The translations under genes and the position numbers were made by a program. Of a stretch of DNA of 10,091 nt, positions 5,546-10,091 are shown one piece after another. Under the pieces are notes generated by a model. The model was not told where the DNA came from. It ran no database searches and worked only from the letters and a program-made list of their open reading frames with translations. The stretch lies in contig CAYYLG010000022.1 of the NCBI GenBank assembly GCA_964472605.1, positions 1 to 10,091 of the forward strand. The letters are read 5' to 3'. The stretch is from JANNXY01 sp964472605 (GTDB taxonomy: Bacteria; Patescibacteriota; Minisyncoccia; Phycocordibacterales; CAIZIN01). Each line of letters begins with the position of its first letter. The first letter of the stretch is position 1.

Positions 5546-5692
5546 ATGAAGACAAAACATCCGTGCAAACGAATTCCAAGAAAACCGAGGTCTCAATCCA
5601 ATTCAAGTCGCAAATGGTGGCATGGTAGGCGGGGTGGTAACTTGAGGAGGCTAGCCAAAGCACTCAGGGTCAAGTTCAAATCTGAACAATGA
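5546..5692 (+). CDS. Small very basic protein of unknown function (48 aa)
   Basis: The frame runs from ATG 5546 to TGA 5690-5692. The product starts MKTKHPCKRIPRK and contains a KWWHGRRGG segment (23-31), and about one third of residues are Arg, Lys or His. There is no acidic patch, signal peptide or membrane segment. Such a charge suggests nucleic-acid binding, which is inference only. Its stop overlaps the next start as ATGA (5689-5692), a classic translational-coupling arrangement and the main reason to believe it is coding. It lies about 14 nt downstream of the predicted transcription start, so it would head the operon that runs to 6684. No clear Shine-Dalgarno is visible. Confidence 0.5.
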   Translation: MKTKHPCKRIPRKPRSQSNSSRKWWHGRRGGNLRRLAKALRVKFKSEQ

Positions 5693-6165
5693 ATCTTCGA
5701 GACATAACCACAGGTGAGGATTTTGAGAGAGCATTCTTTGGAGTATCTCATCTAGAAGTCAGACAAAGTGGAGTTGTACCAAGGACGGTAAGTAAAAAAC
5801 CGACATTGAGGGAGAGTATAGAGATGCTCTATACAATTCAGCCTCAGATTGGTTGGGATCCAAAAAATCCTAAAACGGATTTGAGTGAAAAAGTTTTTAG
5901 GTTTATTCACGACAGACTACCTAAATACCTCAGACCAGGATTGCGTTTGTATTGTGGAGTTGGAACACATCTAGACACAGTTCACCATGCAGATGGACTC
6001 TTCGATACAAATAGTGGTCACAGGCTGAGATTCGATCTGACTTTGAAGGTTAGCCCACGTCATCATTGTGGGGTGTTTGATTTCAGGAAGATCGATTTTC
6101 TTGAGAACAACTTTGATAATACTGTGTTAAGGTTTTTTCAAATGCTGTATCAAGATGTCAAATAA
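5689..6165 (+). CDS. Conserved-looking hypothetical protein, possible PD-(D/E)XK-like fold
   Basis: This protein has 158 aa, and its start overlaps the stop of the 48-aa gene by 4 nt. The most distinctive part is a C-terminal block with YCGVGTHLDTVHHADGLFD (88-106) followed by RLRFDLTLK (112-120). From memory this resembles uncharacterised Patescibacteria proteins with a pattern VGTxLDxxHxxDxxF then a strand ending D(L/V)T. The paired acidic residues (D102, D116) and K120 could belong to a degenerate restriction-endonuclease-like core, but the spacing is not canonical, so this is low-confidence inference. No signal peptide or membrane segment is present. It is the second gene of a four-gene overlapping cluster and is not obviously linked to the array upstream. 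Confidence 0.7.
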   Translation: MNLRDITTGEDFERAFFGVSHLEVRQSGVVPRTVSKKPTLRESIEMLYTIQPQIGWDPKNPKTDLSEKVFRFIHDRLPKYLRPGLRLYCGVGTHLDTVHHADGLFDTNSGHRLRFDLTLKVSPRHHCGVFDFRKIDFLENNFDNTVLRFFQMLYQDVK

Positions 6166-6334
6166 GTCCTTTGTAAACCATCTCCGTCGATCTGGTATCG
6201 ATTTGAGAACACAAGCACTTTCGAAGAAGCAACTTATCCTACTTACTGATTTATGCCTCAAAGGCATTGCCGTCTATTTGGGCGGAGTCTATAGGTTAAA
6301 GGATTTTTATTTTGTGCTACAATCTTCCTCATGA
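6155..6334 (+). CDS. Small hypothetical protein (59 aa) in the overlapping cluster
   Basis: This frame is easy to miss. The ATG at 6155 lies 11 nt inside the end of the preceding gene, and the TGA at 6332-6334 overlaps the next start by 4 nt (ATGA). The product starts MSNKSFVNHLRRSG, has a moderately hydrophobic middle (QLILLTDLCLKGIAVYLGGVY, 26-46, with charged residues inside) and ends in a serine run. The middle is too polar for a confident membrane helix. Without it there would be a 165-nt gap inside an otherwise gapless operon. A stem-loop, ATGCCT/AGGCAT (6253-6258/6262-6267), falls within the frame and is an alternative explanation for the sequence. Confidence 0.5.
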   Translation: MSNKSFVNHLRRSGIDLRTQALSKKQLILLTDLCLKGIAVYLGGVYRLKDFYFVLQSSS

Positions 6335-6684
6335 ATTCAGAACCAGCGATTAAACAGGAGACGGCTGAGGATGTTATTTCAAAACTCTACGATGAGTTAG
6401 ATCAAGTTGTTTCTGGTAAATATCCAGATCATGAGCAATTATCTAGTTGGTTACGAAATAAATATTCTGGTATAGAAGGGTATTTTAGTTTGGCAATTGA
6501 TAAAGGGTTAGTGGACGATATAGATAGCGCCAGAATTCAATCTGGAAGGTTCTTAGGAACACTTATGTCTATATATGTTGAGATAGATAAAACAGGTTCT
6601 AGTTCCTATACAGAAAGTCAGGCCTCAGCGCTAGCCTTCAATGTTGAGATGATAAAAATGGTATTTAAGTTGCCAAAAAATTAA
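6331..6684 (+). CDS. Hypothetical protein, 117 aa, probably helical
   Basis: I do not recognise this protein. It is acidic and looks mostly alpha-helical, with two predicted long helices (about 9-47 and 82-113) and no cysteine, signal peptide or membrane segment. The start codon sits in ATGA overlap with the 59-aa frame, suggesting coupling. An extended -10 sequence, TGcTACAAT (6315-6323), ends 7 nt before the ATG, so an internal promoter giving a leaderless mRNA is also possible. No Shine-Dalgarno is visible. It is the last gene of the unknown cluster. Its stop (6682-6684) is followed 24 nt later by rpmF, and its 3' end contains the rpmF -35 box. Confidence 0.7.
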   Translation: MNSEPAIKQETAEDVISKLYDELDQVVSGKYPDHEQLSSWLRNKYSGIEGYFSLAIDKGLVDDIDSARIQSGRFLGTLMSIYVEIDKTGSSSYTESQASALAFNVEMIKMVFKLPKN

Positions 6685-6698
6685 ATCTAGGTTAGTAT
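6670..6698 (+). promoter_or_regulatory. Promoter of rpmF
   Basis: TTGCCA (6670-6675), a 17-nt gap, and TAGTAT (6693-6698). The rpmF ATG follows at 6708, so transcription would begin 2-3 nt before or at the start codon. Together with the absence of a Shine-Dalgarno this predicts a leaderless or nearly leaderless mRNA. Confidence 0.5.
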
Positions 6699-6707
6699 AT
6701 CTGGACT

Positions 6708-6917
6708 ATGGTAGTACGAATGAGACATACACGAGCGCATACGCGAAACCGAAGAAGTCACCATGCTTTGACTAATCCGGCTATTGCTATGGACGGAGGC
6801 GTTATGCATCGCAGACATCATTTGAATACCACAACTGGTATGTATAGAGGTAAGCAAATTATCGATGTTAACAAGAAGGCGGTAAAGAAAGCTAAGAAGA
6901 CTAAAGAGACCAAATAA
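6708..6917 (+). CDS. rpmF: 50S ribosomal protein bL32
   Basis: A 69-aa basic protein beginning MVVRMRHTRAHTRNRRSHHAL, the Arg/His-rich start that I associate with bL32 of Parcubacteria rather than the usual MAVPKRRTSKS form. bL32 is a small protein of the large ribosomal subunit located near the exit tunnel and the peptidyl-transferase region. A central VMHRRHHLNTTTGMYRGKQII (32-52 approx.) matches the folded C-terminal part of the family, and a Lys-rich tail (KKAVKKAKKTKETK) is slightly longer than usual. The Cys4 zinc site found in some bL32 proteins is absent. The neighbouring nusB and rnc give a common ribosome-biogenesis gene neighbourhood. No terminator is visible between this gene and nusB. 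Confidence 0.88.
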   Translation: MVVRMRHTRAHTRNRRSHHALTNPAIAMDGGVMHRRHHLNTTTGMYRGKQIIDVNKKAVKKAKKTKETK

Positions 6918-6942
6918 ATCCCCACTTGTTCCTTGTTTTAAC

Positions 6943-6971
6943 TTGTTCATTCCAATATACATATATATAAT
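6943..6971 (+). promoter_or_regulatory. Promoter of nusB
   Basis: TTGTTC (6943-6948), 17 nt, and a perfect TATAAT (6966-6971). The nusB ATG is at 6980, only 8 nt after the -10, the expected place of the first transcribed base. No ribosome site fits, so a leaderless mRNA is predicted. Confidence 0.6.
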
Positions 6972-6979
6972 TAATCCAA

Positions 6980-7882
6980 ATGGCAAACAGGCACCTTTCC
7001 AGATCGGTAGTTCTCCAAACACTCTTTGAGTGGGATTTTATGAAGCGCTCTCGCGAAGAATCCGAAGCCTCTCTAGCTCGCAATATTGTTGAATTCGCTC
7101 CTGGTATGGGGGACGAGCCTTTTATGGTTAAACTCCTTGATGGTGTGATCTCAAAGCAAACCGACCTAGACAAGATCATTACCAAAGCTGCACCAGAATG
7201 GCCTTTGGAAAAAATTTCTAATGTAGATAGAAACGTGCTACGCATCGGACTCTATGAACTTTTATTTAGTGAGCGTGGTGAAGTGCCACCCAAGGTGGCG
7301 ATCAACGAAGCTATCGAACTAGCCAAAGCCTATGGCGGAGAAAATTCTGGTAAATTCGTAAACGGTGTACTCGGTGCTGTATACAAAGAAATCGGTGAAC
7401 CAGGTAAAGGCGAAGTGAGTAAGAAGAAAAAGATTGAGGATATACCTTTTGAGCAAATGCCTATACAGAACCTCGTCGGTGCTGTGATCTATGCCATGCA
7501 TGATGGGGACATTTCTGTAGCACTCGTTCATGACGTCTTTGGTCATTGGACACTCTCTAAAGGCAAGGTAAAACCAGATGAAGAAATCCATGCAGCGGTG
7601 ATACGAAAGTGTAAGGAGGAAGCGGGACTTGATGTGACTGTAGAGGATGAACTAGGAAACAATGAATACGTAGCTTCGGACCCGAACCTTGGCAAGATTC
7701 GCAAGCAGGTGCACTACTTCCTCGCTCGCTCAGAGTATGGAGAAGTCACTCCACAGAAGGAGGGTGGACTAGATGATGCAAAATGGTTCAAACTTTCTGA
7801 GATTGTTGACCTCAATCTATATAATGATATAGTGCCGATATTCACCAAGGCGGTAAACCTCCTCCTTGCGAAGAAGGGATAA
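6980..7882 (+). CDS. nusB: NusB antitermination factor fused to a Nudix hydrolase domain
   Basis: The protein has 300 aa, about twice the usual NusB length. Residues 1-139 are NusB: SRSVVLQTLFEWDF at the start, the helix with VDRNVLRIGLYELLF (82-96), PPKVAINEAIELAKAYGGENSGKFVNGVLGAVY (103-135, in pieces). NusB binds boxA RNA with NusE/S10 and supports rRNA antitermination and ribosome assembly. After a Lys-rich linker (about 140-153), residues 165-300 form a Nudix fold with a box running G195 to L217: GKVKPDEE..., R209, then EEAGL (213-217). The consensus GX5EX7REUXEEXGU is kept except that the E after R209 is K210 and the next hydrophobic is C211. The metal-binding E213/E214 are present, so activity is plausible. 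The Nudix substrate cannot be told from sequence. A frameshift is not needed: the fusion is one uninterrupted frame. It is followed by rnc. Confidence 0.88.
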   Translation: MANRHLSRSVVLQTLFEWDFMKRSREESEASLARNIVEFAPGMGDEPFMVKLLDGVISKQTDLDKIITKAAPEWPLEKISNVDRNVLRIGLYELLFSERGEVPPKVAINEAIELAKAYGGENSGKFVNGVLGAVYKEIGEPGKGEVSKKKKIEDIPFEQMPIQNLVGAVIYAMHDGDISVALVHDVFGHWTLSKGKVKPDEEIHAAVIRKCKEEAGLDVTVEDELGNNEYVASDPNLGKIRKQVHYFLARSEYGEVTPQKEGGLDDAKWFKLSEIVDLNLYNDIVPIFTKAVNLLLAKKG

Positions 7883-7890
7883 GGTAATTA

Positions 7891-7994
7891 ATCCCGTTAG
7901 AGTTTTATGAATATTTTGTAAAACCCAAAAAGTGATTAGTAAGAAAATGTTTATTTAGTAGTTAAGTATTAATTAATTAAAACTCTAACGGGAT
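7891..7994 (+). promoter_or_regulatory. Long inverted repeat in the rnc leader, likely RNase III autoregulatory stem
   Basis: The arms 7891-7907 and 7978-7994 are perfectly complementary over 17 bp (left arm starts ATCCCGTTAG, right arm ends CTAACGGGAT), with a 70-nt AT-rich loop. The right arm includes the first two bases of the rnc ATG (7993-7995) and all of the place where a ribosome site would lie. In a transcript reading through from nusB, the stem would hide the start codon and would be a double-stranded substrate for RNase III itself, as in the known rnc leader of E. coli. The lack of a T-run after the stem argues against a simple terminator. Confidence 0.7.
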
Positions 7995-8685
7995 GAAGGA
8001 AATACACGAATTCGAAGAGAAGATCAATATACGCTTCAATAACCCTGACATACTTGAGCAGGCTTTTATCCATAGGTCATATCTAAACGAGAATCGTACC
8101 GTAAAGAAGGAGCATAATGAGCGTCTGGAATTCCTAGGCGATGCGGTGCTTGAGCTCGTGATCACACATTATTTATTTGAGAAATTCCCAGATCGCCAAG
8201 AGGGTGAGATGACTTCATACAGATCAGCATTGGTTAATGCTGTAACGCTTGCCCAAGTTGCAACCAAGCTCGAGGTGAATGAATATCTCCTCCTATCAAA
8301 GGGTGAATCCAAGGACGTGGGTCGTGCGCGCAGTTACATCCTAGCTGACACACTCGAGGCGATAATCGGTGCTATCTACATTGATCAAGGCTATGATGCT
8401 TCAAAGAGATTTATCTATGCGCATATCACACCACTAACGGACGAGATCGTAGCCAAGGGACTCTGGATCGATGCCAAGAGTAAGTTCCAAGAAATAGCTC
8501 AAGAGAAAACCGGTATCACTCCGGCGTATAAAACTGTGAAGGAAGCAGGTCCAGACCATGACAAGCAATTTACCGTAGCGGTCTATGTCGGTGATGAAGA
8601 ATTGGCCAAGGGTACAGGAAAATCAAAACAAGAAGCTGAGCAATCCGCTGCAAGTTCTGCGTTGAAGGATAGTAAGTGGAAGTAG
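7993..8685 (+). CDS. rnc: Ribonuclease III
   Basis: A 230-aa cytosolic dsRNA-specific endonuclease that processes rRNA precursors and structured mRNAs as a homodimer. The catalytic domain (about 1-150) carries the family signature HNERLEFLGDAVL (41-53) with acidic residues E43, E46 and D50, plus the second metal-binding pair D119 and E122 in ADTLEAIIGAIY. The double-stranded RNA-binding domain (about 161-228) shows DAKSKFQEIAQ, the central FTVAVYVGDEELAKGTGKSKQEAEQSAA and a final helix. Length and motifs are normal and nothing is missing. The start at 7993 is within the right arm of a 17-bp inverted repeat, and no Shine-Dalgarno is seen. The products of this gene could act on the structured array in the same window, which is only a suggestion. 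Confidence 0.93.
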   Translation: MKEIHEFEEKINIRFNNPDILEQAFIHRSYLNENRTVKKEHNERLEFLGDAVLELVITHYLFEKFPDRQEGEMTSYRSALVNAVTLAQVATKLEVNEYLLLSKGESKDVGRARSYILADTLEAIIGAIYIDQGYDASKRFIYAHITPLTDEIVAKGLWIDAKSKFQEIAQEKTGITPAYKTVKEAGPDHDKQFTVAVYVGDEELAKGTGKSKQEAEQSAASSALKDSKWK

Positions 8686-8690
8686 AAGAT

Positions 8691-9356
8691 ATGAAAAATA
8701 AAATTCAAATTGAATTTATCCAAAATAATAAAGTAATTCAAACGAAACCTTTTAAATTGGTTATTAGAGTTGAGAATATTGATAATGTTCCATTCTCTGG
8801 GGCAACAATTAAAGATATTCAGATAAGATCAGCTAATAATCAGCAAATTATCGAACCAATTGAAAAAGAATTTCATATAGGGGAGATTAATCCAGGTCAA
8901 AATATAACCATTGAAATGGGTCGAGTCGGCACATATATGCACGGATTGGCTAATATTAAATTTGTACTTGTTCCTGATAAAATAGGTACTGAGATTATTA
9001 CTTATCAGAAGAATAATTTCACAGGAGAGCTTTTTTCTGGAGGTATTAATGATTGGACCGATTTTTTCTATATTAGGACTATCGATGAATATACTAGAGA
9101 TAAAACAAACAACATTTTATTGATTATAACAGTTATTATGGCAGTTATGGCTGCTGTACAAATTTATTTAGCAAAAAAACAGATTGATTATGCAATGATA
9201 CAGAGTATACCTGAGCAGATTAATCAAGCAAAAGCAAAACAAGATGCCTTAACTTTTTGTAAAGAGAATCCAGAATCGCTAAACTCTGGTCTTTATAAAA
9301 TGGATGGGTCAGGGGCGATCGCATCATGTGGAGAAGTTATGATGTTAAATAAGTGA
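8691..9356 (+). CDS. AT-rich hypothetical protein with one membrane segment
   Basis: This protein has 221 aa from the ATG at 8691, chosen because GGAAG at 8678-8682 is well placed 8 nt upstream; a GTG at 8676 inside the end of rnc is an alternative. Residues 1-110 look like a beta-rich domain (FKLVIRVENIDNVPFSG, 21-37; EINPGQNITIEM, 65-76) of the kind seen in immunoglobulin-like or CARDB-like domains. Residues 141-161 (NILLIITVIMAVMAAVQIYLA) form one clear transmembrane helix. About 60 residues follow, with C204-region cysteines and no recognisable motif. There is no N-terminal signal peptide, so the orientation is unclear. Base composition is far more AT-rich than rnc, suggesting acquired DNA. 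It stands between core genes and a restriction-modification pair. Confidence 0.75.
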   Translation: MKNKIQIEFIQNNKVIQTKPFKLVIRVENIDNVPFSGATIKDIQIRSANNQQIIEPIEKEFHIGEINPGQNITIEMGRVGTYMHGLANIKFVLVPDKIGTEIITYQKNNFTGELFSGGINDWTDFFYIRTIDEYTRDKTNNILLIITVIMAVMAAVQIYLAKKQIDYAMIQSIPEQINQAKAKQDALTFCKENPESLNSGLYKMDGSGAIASCGEVMMLNK

Positions 9357-9380
9357 ATTATATAGGACCGACGTCTGTTT

Positions 9381-9396
9381 GAAATTGTAAAATTTC
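9381..9396 (+). other. Small hairpin between the membrane-protein gene and the putative endonuclease gene
   Basis: GAAATT (9381-9386) and AATTTC (9391-9396) pair around GTAA, a GNRA loop on this strand. There is no T-run after it. It could be a weak terminator for the gene ending at 9356 or an operator for the endonuclease gene starting at 9421. Confidence 0.3.
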
Positions 9397-9420
9397 GCTA
9401 AATATGGGAATATTGCTTAT

Positions 9421-9879
9421 ATGACTTGGGCAAGAAACATAACAGAAATGGAGGAGGGTAGTTACCGCACAATTAACGGTAATGCTAATGAACTCATCGC
9501 GATTGGGAGATGTATCAAGGCGGGGTTCGCTTGTTCCAAAGTAGAAGTAACTAACGGTAGATACGATGCTGTAATAGATCCAGGAAAAGGAAAAAGATTA
9601 CTTCGAGTTCAAATTAAAGGAAGTGGTAATGGTTCAGTTAGTTTTACTGGTGGCGGAAGAAGTGGACAGCAGATCAGTAGGGAGGCTGAGTCAAGAGTCT
9701 ATAAATATGGTCCAGAGGATTGTGACTTGATACTTGCTGTCGATAGCACAAATGGTGATTGTTACATCATTCCGATTGAGGATATTTCAGAATGGGGGAC
9801 ATCAAAATCTTTGACTAAACTTATTCAATATAAGGAAAACTGGTCTATTTTGGAAAATATTGTAAAAGCGAAAAGCTAG
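9421..9879 (+). CDS. Putative PD-(D/E)XK endonuclease, possible restriction enzyme
   Basis: The protein has 152 aa. A helix with NANELIAIGRCIKAGFACSKV (21-41) is followed by a strand with RYDAVID (47-53) and then LLRVQIKGSG (60-69). The layout E24, D49, Q64-x-K66 matches the nuclease core in which Q replaces the usual D/E before xK, as in group I intron-associated PD-(D/E)XK enzymes (PDDEXK_5-like), which have the same G..A.....G..V....G.YD.........VQVK pattern. The strand CDLILAVDSTNGDCYIIPIEDI (101-122, in pieces) completes a typical core. It would cut double-stranded DNA. It is convergent with a cytosine-5 DNA methyltransferase gene and shares the stop-codon bases with it (CTAG, 9876-9879), supporting a type II restriction-modification pair. 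No Shine-Dalgarno is seen before 9421, and a later ATG (9448) is possible. It may alternatively be a solitary homing-type nuclease. Confidence 0.7.
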   Translation: MTWARNITEMEEGSYRTINGNANELIAIGRCIKAGFACSKVEVTNGRYDAVIDPGKGKRLLRVQIKGSGNGSVSFTGGGRSGQQISREAESRVYKYGPEDCDLILAVDSTNGDCYIIPIEDISEWGTSKSLTKLIQYKENWSILENIVKAKS

Positions 9880-10091
9880 TCCTTCATTGCTTTCATCATT
9901 TGTCTTGCAACTGCCCCTATTACAGGTACGCTTACAGAATTTCCAGCTTGTTTATACAAAGCCGAATCAGAAATTTTTGGTAGTACGTAAGTATTTGGAA
10001 ATCCTTGAATTCTAAAACACTCTAATGGTGTTAATTTTCTTATACCTTTTTTGTCCTTGATTATGGGTACGTTGTGTCCACCCATTCCCAT
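9876..10091 (-). CDS. DNA (cytosine-5-)methyltransferase, C-terminal part (partial)
   Basis: This is the last 71 residues in the window. The gene continues beyond the right edge, so the first methionine seen here is not the start. GGHNVPIIKD (4-13) and GIRKLTPLECFRIQGFP (16-32) are conserved motif IX and its lead-in, and YKQAGNSVSVPVIGAVA (46-62) is motif X, which helps bind S-adenosylmethionine. The catalytic PC motif IV and most of the target recognition domain are outside. The enzyme transfers a methyl group to C5 of cytosine in a specific DNA site. Its partner is probably the convergent putative endonuclease (9421-9879), and the two stop codons overlap. The region is AT-rich like its neighbour, which fits a mobile defence island. 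Confidence 0.92.
   Translation of the reverse strand: MGMGGHNVPIIKDKKGIRKLTPLECFRIQGFPNTYVLPKISDSALYKQAGNSVSVPVIGAVARQMMKAMKD

Noticed and set aside
6253..6267. Terminator after the 158-aa gene
   Set aside because: ATGCCT/AGGCAT is a 6-bp stem with no T-run, and it lies inside a frame that overlaps both neighbours, so a coding explanation is at least as good.

Overview
The window looks chromosomal and most likely comes from a Patescibacteria/CPR bacterium of the Parcubacteria type. The evidence is the form of bL32 (an N-terminus rich in Arg and His), the compact rpmF-nusB-rnc gene order, several promoters placed so close to start codons that the mRNAs would be nearly leaderless, and overlapping small genes. 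This assignment is inference from gene style, not a database result.

Layout. Positions 1-102 are the 3' end of groL. A good sigma70-type promoter (112-139) then drives a 266-residue protein (249-1049) that I recognise only as resembling uncharacterised phage proteins, with a possible very distant RAMP/Cas7-like flavour. A non-coding block follows (about 1061-2344), then an XPD/DinG-family helicase with an apparent Fe-S cysteine set (2435-4276), then a second non-coding block (about 4340-5420). The two blocks are the most striking part of the window. Each is a chain of units of roughly 100 nt. A unit consists of a longer, sequence-variable stem-loop, a short GC-rich hairpin (often with a GNRA or UUCG loop on the + strand) that abuts it directly, and a conserved U-rich linker. 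There are about 12 units before and 11 after the helicase. Paired arms differ in sequence from unit to unit while pairing is kept, which points to a selected RNA structure. I do not recognise this array as a known family. Together with its two neighbouring genes it is the best candidate for an undescribed system, although a functional link to those genes is only inferred.

Positions 5546-6684 hold four tightly overlapping small genes of unknown function: 48, 158, 59 and 117 aa. Then come core genes: rpmF (bL32), a NusB protein fused to a Nudix domain, and rnc (RNase III). The nusB-rnc gap contains a perfect 17-bp inverted repeat whose 3' arm covers the rnc start codon, a likely RNase III autoregulatory element.

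The right end looks accessory: an AT-rich gene for a protein with one membrane segment (8691-9356), a PD-(D/E)XK-like putative endonuclease (9421-9879), and convergent with it the C-terminal part of a DNA cytosine-5 methyltransferase (9876-10091, minus strand, cut by the window edge). The last two probably form a restriction-modification pair.
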